A stretch of 64,000 nucleotides of DNA from Blautia glucerasea (lineage in GTDB: Bacteria; Bacillota; Clostridia; Lachnospirales; Lachnospiraceae), in assembly GCF_020537505.1 (NCBI RefSeq), contig NZ_JAJBMO010000004.1, forward strand, positions 173,929-237,928, in the 5' to 3' direction. Both the position numbers and the translations under genes were made by a program. This document shows, piece by piece, positions 32,663 through 42,166 of this stretch (within the stretch, counting starts at the first letter, position 1; each line of letters starts with the position of its first letter). Below the pieces are notes generated by a model that saw nothing but the letters and a program-made list of their open reading frames with translations, did not search any database and was not told the origin of the DNA.

Positions 32663-34932
32663 TCCACCTTTACAATATAAGTACCGGAATCTTCATCCAT
32701 AAACACGGTTTCTCCAAGATTCTGAAGCAGGGTATTATTTAAAGAATCTTCATATTTCTCAATTTCCTTAGAACCCACAAAGATATAAGAAACGTCATAT
32801 TCCTTTAAAAGTGCTCTTACCTGTTCTTCATCCCGGGAAGTATAGATTGCCGTAATATCTCCACTCTTCTGATTCAGATCATCTGTGTCATTTCTCCACA
32901 GCCATTCATGAACATACCAGCCAAGAATGGTCGGCAGGCCAGTGGATGCAGAAACACGCTCAAAGCCAGAATAACTGTCCCCATTTGCCTCAAGCACAAC
33001 AGGAGAACCCTTTATATTTTCTTTCAACCACTGGATAGCATTTACATCCTCTGAAAAATCTGTGTCCAGATAGCCCAGTGCATAAAGTCCCTGATAGCCA
33101 GACGGATCCAGTACTTTTCCAAACCAGGAGGTGACACTCTTTCCAAAATATCCTACCGTCCAGATCAGGAAAAACAGACAGATTGCAGAAATAATCTTAG
33201 CAAGCTTCTGTCTGGATACCACCAATAGCCTGTAAATTCCGTATCCCATAGTCAATGCAAACAAAATATAGGCCTGATAGGTAAGCTTGAACATGGTATT
33301 TGCCCTGGCATTTCCATTTTCGTAAATATCGCGCACATAGACCAATTCTGGAATTGCTACAAGCCCAATTGCACAAAGCCCGGTAATAATGGCAAAAAGA
33401 TCCGCTGTACGGATTGCCTTCATAAGACGATACAGGCTCTTGTGCTCCATCCCTCTTAATTTCTCACAGAGAATGGCAATTATGAAGGTGATCGTAAGAA
33501 CTGCCGGAAGCCCCCACAATACCATCAGCTGATAAAAATAGGAATGATATTTTGCGATTCCAACGCCGTCCACCATAGTATCAAACTGCAGGGTAAAGGG
33601 CAGAATCACAAGATATGCCACCAGATAAATCTCTGCCATCTGTACAAAAGTCACAGCAATGATCTTCTTTATTTTTCCCTGAAATCTGAGAATGTTGGCA
33701 AATAATACCGTTCCAAGAGTTACCACATAGTAAATTACGAAATCCCAGAAGTTTGTCCACTGGAACATGCCAAGAAGCACACTTACAACCAGAAGATGAG
33801 GCATAAGAAGCTGCTCTTTCCAGAAGCTTCCCTCTTTCATAGAGGCATCCACTGGCACCGTCTTCTTACGCACGCCTCTTAACCACACATAAAGAAGTGC
33901 TATCACAAGAAGTACAAACATAATATTTACCACATGGGCATGGAGATCTCCTAATACAAAAGAGTAGCATGGAAATTCATGGATCGTCCGGTCTTCCTCA
34001 CGGTATGGATTATAGCCGATATACCGGGTGGCATCGGGGAACCAGTAAGAGCTCACCTCCTGCCCGGTCAGCTTCTCGATCCATGGAATGATCTGTGCAT
34101 AGATTACATAATGCATGTTTCCAGCAATGGAGACTGCCAGACCAGCTGTAAAACCAGCTGCATATGGAAGCCTTCTGATTGTTTTTTCACCTTTTTCCTG
34201 CCCTTTCATGCGGTCCGCCATCATCTGGTAAGCCAGGGAAAACGGCATGGCAAAAGCCAGTCCGGCAACAAAGGTACGCATAAGATTATAGGTCAGCTCT
34301 ACCTTTGTATGGGAAAGCCTGGTAAGAAATACCGCAAAATACTGACCGCCATAATAATAATTAATATGGCCTTCTGAATACCACAGATCCCTTGCCGGAA
34401 GTGTGGTGCTTCTCATCATGGCCTCCATAAATCCATAATCCATAAATTTCTCAGTGCCATATGCAGCCGGATGGAAGCCAGCCAGATAGGTCCACATTAG
34501 AAAGGCAGCAAAAAACAGCAGTTCCTCCCAGTAGATCAAGGATATATGCTCTACTGGAAAGCACTCAATCTTCTCCCTGGACTGTTTTTTTAATAAGAAA
34601 AGACAGATGACCGCACATATTACACATACCGCTGTACATGTGAGCGCATTAAATGGCAGCAGCTTAATAGAAACCAGAAACCAGGTAAGAAATCCTGTAG
34701 CTGCTATTGCCAGAACCTTTGAAAAAATCCAGCCTTTGTCCTCAAAACGCCAGAACAGCCTGCCTGTAACCGGCATAGCTGAAAATCCCAGCACACCTGC
34801 CAGCAGCCACCAGGTCCAAAAGGTCCAGACATCCCCTTTTAGTAAAAAAGCAGACAATCCAAGCAGCATCACTGCTAACAGGATTTTTATGATCATTTGC
34901 GTGTTCAGCTTTTTCTTATTGTTCTGTTCCAT
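32659..34932 (-). CDS. DUF2298 (YYY-type) multi-pass membrane protein, GT-C-like
   Basis: About 757 residues from ATG 34932 (GGGAG upstream; ATG 34962 is an alternative). More than ten hydrophobic helices; the segment GHINYYYGGQYFAVFLTRL fits the Chlor_Arch_YYY/DUF2298 family named after its tyrosine run. An EFPCYSFVLGDLHAHVVNI segment also fits. A C-terminal soluble part (about 650-757) contains ASTGLPTILGWYVHEWLW, like the periplasmic domain of GT-C glycosyltransferases. It overlaps the upstream membrane-protein gene by 17 bp, so both are likely to work together on a lipid-linked glycan. Substrate unknown. Confidence 0.82.
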   Translation of the reverse strand: MEQNNKKKLNTQMIIKILLAVMLLGLSAFLLKGDVWTFWTWWLLAGVLGFSAMPVTGRLFWRFEDKGWIFSKVLAIAATGFLTWFLVSIKLLPFNALTCTAVCVICAVICLFLLKKQSREKIECFPVEHISLIYWEELLFFAAFLMWTYLAGFHPAAYGTEKFMDYGFMEAMMRSTTLPARDLWYSEGHINYYYGGQYFAVFLTRLSHTKVELTYNLMRTFVAGLAFAMPFSLAYQMMADRMKGQEKGEKTIRRLPYAAGFTAGLAVSIAGNMHYVIYAQIIPWIEKLTGQEVSSYWFPDATRYIGYNPYREEDRTIHEFPCYSFVLGDLHAHVVNIMFVLLVIALLYVWLRGVRKKTVPVDASMKEGSFWKEQLLMPHLLVVSVLLGMFQWTNFWDFVIYYVVTLGTVLFANILRFQGKIKKIIAVTFVQMAEIYLVAYLVILPFTLQFDTMVDGVGIAKYHSYFYQLMVLWGLPAVLTITFIIAILCEKLRGMEHKSLYRLMKAIRTADLFAIITGLCAIGLVAIPELVYVRDIYENGNARANTMFKLTYQAYILFALTMGYGIYRLLVVSRQKLAKIISAICLFFLIWTVGYFGKSVTSWFGKVLDPSGYQGLYALGYLDTDFSEDVNAIQWLKENIKGSPVVLEANGDSYSGFERVSASTGLPTILGWYVHEWLWRNDTDDLNQKSGDITAIYTSRDEEQVRALLKEYDVSYIFVGSKEIEKYEDSLNNTLLQNLGETVFMDEDSGTYIVKVD

Positions 34933-36898
34933 AAATTCTGATTCTCCCATCATCTGATTCATAAACCAGAGGATAAGTATCCGCGATCACATCTTCACGG
35001 CATTCTTTTTCCTCAAATTTCATCCCATCCTCGTAAAGGATATAAGTGATATGTTCTTTCTCAACTGTTTCCTTCAACACCTGGGAACTAGCTGTAGTGT
35101 ACATCACCACCGCCTGCTCTGCCCTGTAATACGTATCATATCCGGCAGACCATGCATAATAAGGCCAGCCAAGGTACAGCATTACACCAGACATTGTAAC
35201 CTCATTCATGCTATATTCCGGCGTAAGGATAAGGTCATTTTTCCCAAGATTCCCTGAAAGCCATGCTGTAAGGCTGCTTTCCAGATTTACAGCAACTCTG
35301 TGTCCGGAATCGTTGTCCTTTAATACTACCACAAAATCATAAATTCCTGTAACCGTAAGGCTCATTGCCAGAAGGATTCCCATCAATTTTCCGGTTAAAT
35401 ATCTGGTTCTGAATAGTCTGCACACCGCATCCGCCCAGAAAATTGTAAGAAACGCATATGAGATCATAATATATTTATGATTTACATTTATATCCGGTGT
35501 AAGAGAAATGAGAAATGCGAATATTGCTGGAAACAGCATACTGACTGCCGCAGCTCTTTCCATTCGCTTCATAAAAAATACAAGTACCAGCACGCCCAGG
35601 AAAACCAGCCCACTGATCTCAAACAGATACCACGCCACTCCCGAAAGAGTCTTCTCTTCCGCCAGAAACCCAAGATAAATAGAAGGGGTAACAACGCTTC
35701 CACTTACGAACATCTTCGACTGGATTTCCGAGAACAAGATCGTTACCACCGCCACAATCAGGTAGTCCAGCTTGCCATCTGAAAACACTGCAAAGCCTGC
35801 AAGGATCAAAAGGCCGGCAATTACCGCTGCCCCATTCCAGAAGGAGCAGAGTCCCAGAAGCATTCCAACCAAGAGGGCTATTTCGGGTCTTTTGCATTTC
35901 CAGGCTTCACTGGTAAAGAAGCGTTTTCTCAACCACAAAAAGCCCTTCTCTTCCTGTGCACATCCCTCTTCCAGCCACTCCATAAAAATCCACAAGGAAA
36001 GAGCCACGATCAAAAGTCCGAACCCCAGATGTCTCTGATTCAGATAAACATTAAAATTCCAAAGTCCCCAGTCCTCATTGGGGGTATAGCCAATAAAGGT
36101 AGTATTCTGTGAAAGTGTCTCCCACAGATCACCTGTTAAAAAATGCTCAAAGGCAAATCTGAAAAATGCCGTTCCACTTCGAAATACCATAAAGACCACA
36201 GCCAGCACACCTGCTGCCATGCTTTTGCTAAACCACTTCGCCAGGGAATACAGCATTGCGAAAAAGCCCCAGAGGGACAGACTGCTTACAAGGTTATATC
36301 CAACATCAATTGGCATTCCCAGATATTCCAGGTTTCCAGTTAGAAACTGGAACATAAAATGATATTTCACATCAGCACCGCCAAAATGAGGATACTGGGT
36401 AGGGAAATTATTTCCCAATGAAAAAGACCGTATCATGGCTGTATGGGGCGCATAATCACCAAATACAGTAAATCCGGAATACAGGTATCCACCACTTATG
36501 TGAAATACATAAAACATGATCCACATAACCGCAGCAAACAGGATCAGGAAAAAGAAAATTTCCTTCCGTGGCGGAAAATTTCGGGAAATATTCTCTTTTA
36601 TTTTCTTAAAAGAGCATTTTCTTCTATAATAAATCCCGGTCAGAAGAAGTCCCACTGCCGCCAGTACCAGAAGATTGGCTGCAAAAAGCGGTTTCTCCAT
36701 TCCTCCACATGCGCTAAACAGCCATGCAGCTATGTATACCGCCCAGGTAAGAAACAATACCCCGCACCCGAAAGCAGCGGAAAATGTGATCCAACAGGGA
36801 GTAACTTCTTTTTCTTTTATTCTTTGTTCTGGTAAAAGCGGTCTTGTAATCTCCCTGCCCAAAAGCGTCGCCAAAATCAGATAAATATATCCTAACAT
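34916..36898 (-). CDS. Large multi-pass membrane protein, GT-C-like, partner of DUF2298 protein
   Basis: 660 residues with about 13 hydrophobic helices. The first extracytoplasmic loop has FGDYAPHTAMIRSFSLGNNF and YPHFGGADVKYHFMFQFLTG, with acidic residues placed as in GT-C enzymes (D near the end of helix 1 or 2). The C-terminal soluble part ends YPLVYESDDGRIRIYGTEQ, much like other GT-C tails. No family name could be assigned with certainty. It is immediately upstream of, and overlaps, the DUF2298 gene. GTGAGGAAAT precedes the ATG. Likely membrane glycosyltransferase (inference). Confidence 0.7.
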   Translation of the reverse strand: MLGYIYLILATLLGREITRPLLPEQRIKEKEVTPCWITFSAAFGCGVLFLTWAVYIAAWLFSACGGMEKPLFAANLLVLAAVGLLLTGIYYRRKCSFKKIKENISRNFPPRKEIFFFLILFAAVMWIMFYVFHISGGYLYSGFTVFGDYAPHTAMIRSFSLGNNFPTQYPHFGGADVKYHFMFQFLTGNLEYLGMPIDVGYNLVSSLSLWGFFAMLYSLAKWFSKSMAAGVLAVVFMVFRSGTAFFRFAFEHFLTGDLWETLSQNTTFIGYTPNEDWGLWNFNVYLNQRHLGFGLLIVALSLWIFMEWLEEGCAQEEKGFLWLRKRFFTSEAWKCKRPEIALLVGMLLGLCSFWNGAAVIAGLLILAGFAVFSDGKLDYLIVAVVTILFSEIQSKMFVSGSVVTPSIYLGFLAEEKTLSGVAWYLFEISGLVFLGVLVLVFFMKRMERAAAVSMLFPAIFAFLISLTPDINVNHKYIMISYAFLTIFWADAVCRLFRTRYLTGKLMGILLAMSLTVTGIYDFVVVLKDNDSGHRVAVNLESSLTAWLSGNLGKNDLILTPEYSMNEVTMSGVMLYLGWPYYAWSAGYDTYYRAEQAVVMYTTASSQVLKETVEKEHITYILYEDGMKFEEKECREDVIADTYPLVYESDDGRIRIYGTEQ

Positions 36899-37029
36899 GG
36901 TATTTCCTCACTTATTTTTTCCAGTCCAGTATAGCAGAATCCGTTCTTTCTGAAAAGTATATAGTTCTAATCAAATGAGAGGTTTTCTCATTAGCAATTA
37001 CAATTCGCCGTCTTCCCCACAGCGGCTTT

Positions 37030-37734
37030 TCATTTCATCCCATTCATATATTGCACCACACCATCTGCTACAGCCTCCGCCACTTTCTGCTGATATTCTT
37101 CGTGAGATAACATGGTAGCCTCCTCCGGATTGGTAAGAAAGCCACACTCAACAATATTCAAAACTCCCGGACTCCGTCTCAACAGATAATATGTAGTGTT
37201 CCCCTTCGCTTCCCTTGGCCGTTCTACCTGAAGGTACTCATTTAATTTCTCCTGTAGGATCTTCGCCAGTTTTTCTCCTTGTGGGGAATCCCGGTAATAA
37301 AACACCTGAGGTCCTTTTACCCTGGAATCCTCATAGCTGTTCTGATGAATGCTCACTGTGAGGACCGGCTTCACCTCCTGTATCAGAAGGATCCTCTTCT
37401 GCATATCCTGGGCTTTTTTATTATTGGAGGCCTCCTCATAGAGACCTGTATCTGTGTCTCTTGTCATCACAACCTGGAAGTCTCTTTTCTCCAGAGACTC
37501 CTTTACCTTCAAGCCAATGGCAAGGTTAAAATCCTTCTCCTTTAAGCCGTCTATGCCGATCATTCCTGGATCACTTCCACCATGTCCACAATCTACCACA
37601 ATTACCTTCTTCTGGTTCATCTCCACAGTCACAACCGCTGCTTCTCTGGAAAGATAATAGAAGCATACCAGTAAAAAACATCCCATCAGCAATTCCATTA
37701 TATGTTTTTTCAATGAAAAAAACACCCCTGTCAT
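37030..37734 (-). CDS. cwlD: CwlD, N-acetylmuramoyl-L-alanine amidase of the spore cortex
   Basis: 234 residues. A signal/anchor helix (about 12-28) precedes an Amidase_3 domain: VVDCGHGGSDPG (zinc His), LKEKDFNLAIG (zinc Glu), VSIHQNSYED (zinc His) and IVECGFLTNPEE (catalytic Glu). CwlD with PdaA makes muramic delta-lactam in the spore cortex; generic cell-wall amidases of this family are the alternative. The neighbouring GH18 protein with SleL-like motif supports a spore role. A hairpin AATGAGA...TCTCATT (36974-36992) lies past the stop. Confidence 0.85.
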   Translation of the reverse strand: MTGVFFSLKKHIMELLMGCFLLVCFYYLSREAAVVTVEMNQKKVIVVDCGHGGSDPGMIGIDGLKEKDFNLAIGLKVKESLEKRDFQVVMTRDTDTGLYEEASNNKKAQDMQKRILLIQEVKPVLTVSIHQNSYEDSRVKGPQVFYYRDSPQGEKLAKILQEKLNEYLQVERPREAKGNTTYYLLRRSPGVLNIVECGFLTNPEEATMLSHEEYQQKVAEAVADGVVQYMNGMK

Positions 37735-37756
37735 ATATAAACTGCCTGAACCTATT

Positions 37757-37785
37757 GGTTACTGTTCTCTCGAGGAACAGTAATC
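37757..37785. repeat. Dispersed GTTACTG...CAGTAAC palindrome, copy 3
   Basis: GGTTACTGTTC and GAACAGTAATC flank TCTCGAG in the 145-bp gap between cwlD and the GH18 gene. Related to copies at 8343, 21505 and 46817. Confidence 0.6.
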
Positions 37786-37879
37786 AACAATCGCCCTTCA
37801 CACCATATATATGTTTCAAAGAGTGTTTTTATCATTCGTAATTTTCGGCTATTATTTGCTTCGTAAGCAATAGCATTCT

Positions 37880-39544
37880 TTATTCTGCTGTACTGCCAGA
37901 CAGGTTGTCTGTGATCACTTGCCAGATACCGCTATTCTCAAATCCAAGCTTCCATGCAGCAACACCTGCCAGATTATACTTCTGCACCAGCTGTACCTTG
38001 GCTGCGATGGACTGGGAATCCTCGATCCAAATCTGATAGGTACAACCATCTTTCTCAAAGCTTCCATAATTCTGGCTTACATCGCTGTCCCAGTATACCT
38101 GGGCATTATTTGTAGTTACCACTTCCTGCGCAGTATCCATTCCGATGGCTTCACTGGAAAGACTGCCTGCCTCTGTCTTCCAGAGTCTTGTATAAAATGG
38201 AACTGCATTGATCACACGCTCTGCAGGAACTTCTGCGATGGTATCCTGGATTCCTTTCTCAACCCATGGAAGAGAAGCTACGGAACCAGCCTCCTCGGAA
38301 CCTACGTAGTGTTCATCATATCCCATAACAATTACATAATCTACCACTTTTCCCTGCTCTGCCCGGTCATAATGACTGGTAAAATCTTCCGGAACCGGAT
38401 TGTCTACGGAAAGGACCAGGTTGTTCTTATGGCACTCTATTGAAAGCTCACGGAGGAACTCCAGGAAATGAACGCCTACCTCTTCACTTAGCTGCTCGAA
38501 ATCCACATTGATTCCATCAATTCCAGCTCCAACTGCTGCATTCACCAGCTGGGTGACCAGATTCTGTCTGGAACTTGTCTTAGACAATACTTCATAAGTG
38601 CTGATATCCTGAGTAAAGTTATCCACCAGTCCCCATACCTTCAAGCCCCGGTCATGAGCTGTAGCTACATAATCAGCAGTGGCATTGTTAATAATATTGC
38701 CGCTGTTGTCTGTCACATAGAACCAGGTAGGGGAAATCACATTTACTCCGGTCATGTTCTGGATGGAATCGGAAAGTCCTGCATTGGCATCTGTGGACAT
38801 TACCTGATGCCATACCAGATTCACTGGCTCATCCAAGGTAAGGTACGTATAAGACTCTCCCACTGCTGCCCGGTCCATATTCAGTGTCTGGACATCGCTT
38901 ACACTCTTCTTCTCCACATAACCGATGTAGCCATCCCAGGTTGCCACCTGATCCCAGTTCTCAAGTTCTTCCATAAGGATCAGATTGTCTCCTTTATTTA
39001 CTCGTGAAAGGACTTCAGACTTAATTCCACCGCGGTAACGTACATAAGTATCCTTATTTGCTGTGACAACTGATACATCAGAAAAATCTTTCTGAATTGC
39101 CACACGGTTCGGCTGCTGGTACACATAAGTATCCAAATCTGTATATTTCTTTATAAAATCAAGGCTCAGATATGCAGTTCCGTCCTTCAGCCACACATCC
39201 CCGCCTGCTTCAGAAGAAGCTGGCGTATATACCAGTTCTGAAGGTGTGGCATAAAGAATCTGTTGACCTTCTTCATCCCAGTAATATCTCTGGTTCAGAT
39301 AGCTGTCCACCACATCAACAGGCAGGTATGGCTGTTCTCCAGACATGACTGCCCGTTCTTCCAGAATCTGTGTTCCAATTATGAGCACAGCTTCGGAATC
39401 ATCCGTCTGTCCATAATATTCCGTTAAATCCATCTGTTTTCTGGTAGGGATACGACGCATGATCAGGGTTGTTATGATTCCGATCAATGCCACTACTGCG
39501 ATCAGAACGCCCACTATCACTACCGGATTAATTCTTCTTTTCAT
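37880..39544 (-). CDS. GH18-family glycosidase with SH3-like domain, SleL/YaaH-like
   Basis: 554 residues. A membrane anchor (10-28), a copper-amine-oxidase-N-like region (about 50-150), an SH3-like domain (157-215: VTANKDTYVRYRGG) and a GH18 barrel (about 230-545). The catalytic motif is DGINVDFE, with acid E350; SleL/YaaH cortex-lytic enzymes have the same DG-x-N-x-DFE form. It probably cleaves peptidoglycan or cortex glycan outside the cell. Position after cwlD in reverse order suggests a common spore or wall role. A hairpin GCTATT...AATAGC-type lies just past the stop at 37848-37873. Confidence 0.88.
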   Translation of the reverse strand: MKRRINPVVIVGVLIAVVALIGIITTLIMRRIPTRKQMDLTEYYGQTDDSEAVLIIGTQILEERAVMSGEQPYLPVDVVDSYLNQRYYWDEEGQQILYATPSELVYTPASSEAGGDVWLKDGTAYLSLDFIKKYTDLDTYVYQQPNRVAIQKDFSDVSVVTANKDTYVRYRGGIKSEVLSRVNKGDNLILMEELENWDQVATWDGYIGYVEKKSVSDVQTLNMDRAAVGESYTYLTLDEPVNLVWHQVMSTDANAGLSDSIQNMTGVNVISPTWFYVTDNSGNIINNATADYVATAHDRGLKVWGLVDNFTQDISTYEVLSKTSSRQNLVTQLVNAAVGAGIDGINVDFEQLSEEVGVHFLEFLRELSIECHKNNLVLSVDNPVPEDFTSHYDRAEQGKVVDYVIVMGYDEHYVGSEEAGSVASLPWVEKGIQDTIAEVPAERVINAVPFYTRLWKTEAGSLSSEAIGMDTAQEVVTTNNAQVYWDSDVSQNYGSFEKDGCTYQIWIEDSQSIAAKVQLVQKYNLAGVAAWKLGFENSGIWQVITDNLSGSTAE

Positions 39545-39762
39545 AAATTAATTTATCCTCTCGGTACAAATTTCATCGCTACAATTTCCTGCTGGCTTTT
39601 CACCGCAGATACCGTTTATTATAGCACACTTTATTTTGGGATTGTATTACATAATTCGACTTTTTACAAATTGTTTACATTCTTCTTTACTATTTTTGTC
39701 GCTGTTCACTTCATTTTATAACAGCCACAGCATATCGCTGCTGAATCGTTCTTCCTGTTGGT

Positions 39763-39834
39763 AAATGCCGGAAATGTCTTCTTATAAAGCATGAGTAGGG
39801 GGAAACTGCTGTTTCAGAAGCATTTCCGGCATTT
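39763..39834. other. Long stem-loop with 14-bp perfect stem
   Basis: AAATGCCGGAAATG (39763-39776) pairs with CATTTCCGGCATTT (39821-39834); within the loop CTTCT/AGAAG extend the stem and AAAC/GTTT forms a small hairpin. It lies just after the small ORF ending at 39850 (minus strand) and may terminate it or be an independent RNA element. The remainder of 39545-39849 contains only the promoter region of the GH18 gene (a TATAAT on the minus strand near 39617-39622). Confidence 0.6.
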
Positions 39835-39849
39835 TACATGGCTTACCTC

Positions 39850-40086
39850 TTACTGCTCGTCGAGCACAAAATCGAAATCTACACGGGCAATATGTCCCTG
39901 CCCATCTTCTGTGTAATCCCGCATATATCCTCCTCCATCTGCAATCTGACAGGCTTTTGCAATGGATCTGGCATCACTGGGCTTTCCTTCCAGATAAAGA
40001 GTGATTCCAAGCTCTTCGTACTGGGCAAGTTCACCTTCCAGCGATCTGCAGGATTCTTCCTTTCCTGGTCGTGATATACGCTTCGT
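39850..40086 (-). CDS. Small hypothetical protein with apparent ACG start
   Basis: 78 residues. The frame is open from a TAG at 40092-40090 to the TAA at 39850. A perfect AAAGGAGG lies 7 bases upstream of ACG at 40086-40084, exactly where ATG would be expected. The deduced product starts KRISRPGKEESC and includes LEGELAQYEELGITLYLEG, CQIADGGGYMRDYTEDGQG and an acidic end VDFDFVLDEQ, a plausible protein with balanced composition. I do not recognise a family. Either ACG is used as a weak start, or an ATG was mutated and the gene is inactive, or there is a sequencing error. Confidence 0.5.
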   Translation of the reverse strand, partial: TKRISRPGKEESCRSLEGELAQYEELGITLYLEGKPSDARSIAKACQIADGGGYMRDYTEDGQGHIARVDFDFVLDEQ

Positions 40087-40112
40087 GTCCTAACCTCCTT
40101 TCCCATTTTATG

Positions 40113-40133
40113 GATTCAGAAAACACCTGAATC
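40113..40133. other. Hairpin in the leader of the small ACG-start gene
   Basis: GATTCAG (40113-40119) pairs with CTGAATC (40127-40133) about 15 bases upstream of the AAAGGAGG site. A second AT-rich hairpin CTGTTTTT/AAAAACAG is at 40227-40245. The rest of 40134-40446 shows no gene. Confidence 0.4.
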
Positions 40134-40446
40134 ATTTTACAGAAAAAAGAGACGGAGCTTGGATTCATTTCATCTTCAGGGAATATAAACAACGCCACAG
40201 CTGATACGCTGTATGATAAATAAGCGCTGTTTTTAGAAAAAACAGATGTTAATGTTAATACTTAATACGAACTTGTGAACAGTTGCGCTCTTAATCTTGT
40301 GAGTCACAGAACCGTTTCCTTTTTCTGTTCCTCATTATACGGATTCTTTTTCCATTATGCAAGAGCTTTTGACCAGTTTATTCTTTTTTCCCAATCTGTT
40401 TCGAAAAATTTTATAATTAAGGTGAAAATTACCTGTTTTTTTCCTA

Positions 40447-40475
40447 TTGCACTTTTGAAACATATATTATACAAT
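40447..40475 (+). promoter_or_regulatory. Putative sigma-A promoter of mecA
   Basis: TTGCAC (40447-40452), 17-bp spacer, TACAAT (40470-40475), placing transcription start about 48 bases before the mecA ATG. Confidence 0.6.
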
Positions 40476-40529
40476 GAGAAATCAAGATAATATAATATGA
40501 TGATTCCACAAAGAACAGGATGTGATTAT

Positions 40530-41315
40530 ATGAAAATAGAAAAAATCAGTGATAACCAGATTCGCTGTACCCTTACAAAAGAAGATCTCGACAGTCACCA
40601 GATTCGCATCAGCGAGCTTGCCTATGGCACAGATAAAGCGAAGAAGCTTTTCCGGGAAATGATGCAGCAGGCCCAGATTGAATTTGGCTTTGAAGCTGAT
40701 AACATCCCGCTGATGATCGAGGCAATTCCGGTAAACGGGGAAAGTGTGATTCTGATCGTCACGAAAGTAGAAGATCCAGAAGAGCTTGACACCCGTTTTT
40801 CCAAGTTTTCACCATATAATAAGAAGCCCAAAACAGATACCCTCCATTTTGATGGAGCAGACAATATCATTGATATTTTCCAGAAGCTCTATGAGGAGGC
40901 AGTAAAATCATCTGGCCAGAAGGACGCTTCTGGGAAAAAGAGTTCTGACGAAGCACCTGCTGCTTCCGCCAGTTCCAGTGAGACTGCTTCTAAGAATTCT
41001 TCCGCCGATACGCGGAAGGTTTCTGTAAATCTGGTAAGGCTTTACACCTTCCAGGCCTTGGATGATGTCATTGCAGCAGCTCATGGGCTGGACGGCTTCT
41101 ATAATGGTGTCAACACTCTTTATAAAGATGAAAATGCCCTTTACCAGTTGATTGTACATCAATCCTCCTGTACTGCGGAGGATTTTAACAAAGTCTGCAA
41201 CATTCTCTCTGAGTATGGAAATGGGCGTGCTTTCACTTCTTCTGGAGAGGCCCATCTGAAAGAACACGGGGAACTGATTTCCCGCAAGGCATTGCAGCAG
41301 CTTGCGAAAATCTGA
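40530..41315 (+). CDS. mecA: Adaptor protein MecA
   Basis: 261 residues from ATG 40530 (AGGATG 8 bases upstream); the ATG at 40497 is less well placed. The N-terminal substrate-binding part MKIEKISDNQIRCTLTKEDL and C-terminal ClpC-binding part (LVRLYTFQALDDVIAAAH) match MecA/YpbH. A Ser/Ala-rich linker (about 138-165) joins them. MecA delivers regulators such as ComK to ClpCP. It is one of the few plus-strand genes here, monocistronic, followed by several stem-loops. Confidence 0.92.
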   Translation: MKIEKISDNQIRCTLTKEDLDSHQIRISELAYGTDKAKKLFREMMQQAQIEFGFEADNIPLMIEAIPVNGESVILIVTKVEDPEELDTRFSKFSPYNKKPKTDTLHFDGADNIIDIFQKLYEEAVKSSGQKDASGKKSSDEAPAASASSSETASKNSSADTRKVSVNLVRLYTFQALDDVIAAAHGLDGFYNGVNTLYKDENALYQLIVHQSSCTAEDFNKVCNILSEYGNGRAFTSSGEAHLKEHGELISRKALQQLAKI

Positions 41316-41322
41316 CACAATA

Positions 41323-41405
41323 AACGGGATAAAGCACGCTTTGCGAGTTTTATCCCGTTACCACTGCACCCGCCAGTCTTTCGTGCAAGCACGAACCCTG
41401 GCTCG
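41323..41405 (+). other. Two stem-loops in the mecA 3' region
   Basis: AACGGGATAAA (41323-41333) with TTTATCCCGTT (41349-41359), and GCCAG..TTTCGTGC with GCACGAA..CTGGC (about 41372-41402). They lie between the mecA stop and its terminator. The three hairpins follow one another without gaps of more than 20 bases. Confidence 0.55.
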
Positions 41406-41417
41406 TCTACCGTAAAT

Positions 41418-41452
41418 AAAAAGGACTGGCAAACTGCGCCAGTCCCTTTTAT
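41418..41452. terminator. Terminator of mecA, bidirectional
   Basis: AAAAAGGACTGGC and GCCAGTCCCTTTTT form a stem of GGACTGGC/GCCAGTCC (41423-41430, 41438-41445) with A- and T-runs on either side, so it may serve both mecA and the converging DUF1858 gene. Confidence 0.85.
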
Positions 41453-41491
41453 TTATCACTTCGTATATAACCCTTTACGGGTATTCATATA

Positions 41492-41695
41492 CTAACGGCC
41501 TGCAAGATAATCGTTCAGCTGCTGAAGTAAAACGTCAGCATCAATTCCGTGTACCATAGCAGCCTCCTCCAGAGATTCCATCTGTGCGGATGGGCATCCT
41601 ACACATCCCATACCGGATGCCATAAGAATACCAGCCATATTAGGATCTAACTGAAGAAGCTGACCGATCAGCATGTCTTTTGTCACCTGTGCCAT
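41492..41695 (-). CDS. DUF1858 small redox-disulfide protein
   Basis: 67 residues. [46 protein letters not shown] fits the DUF1858 family, with a CVGC motif. Such proteins occur next to or fused with hybrid-cluster and other redox proteins; function is unproven. A GGAGG stands before the ATG. It is divergent from the ferredoxin gene and shares the 233-bp gap (41696-41928), which holds the ferredoxin promoter. Confidence 0.85.
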   Translation of the reverse strand: MAQVTKDMLIGQLLQLDPNMAGILMASGMGCVGCPSAQMESLEEAAMVHGIDADVLLQQLNDYLAGR

Positions 41696-41721
41696 GATCT
41701 GTTTCCTCCTTTTTGAATTAA

Positions 41722-42099
<378 letters not shown>

Positions 42100-42131
42100 T
42101 TCTCTCGTACAAGATATTGATAGCATGAAGG

Positions 42132-42162
42132 GGGGAGCTTTCTACGGGAGCTCCCCTCTTTT
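42132..42162 (+). terminator. Terminator of the ferredoxin gene
   Basis: GGGGAGCT (42132-42139) pairs with AGCTCCCC (42149-42156), then TCTTTTTG. It ends just before the converging MerR-type gene. Confidence 0.85.
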
Positions 42163-42166
42163 TGTT

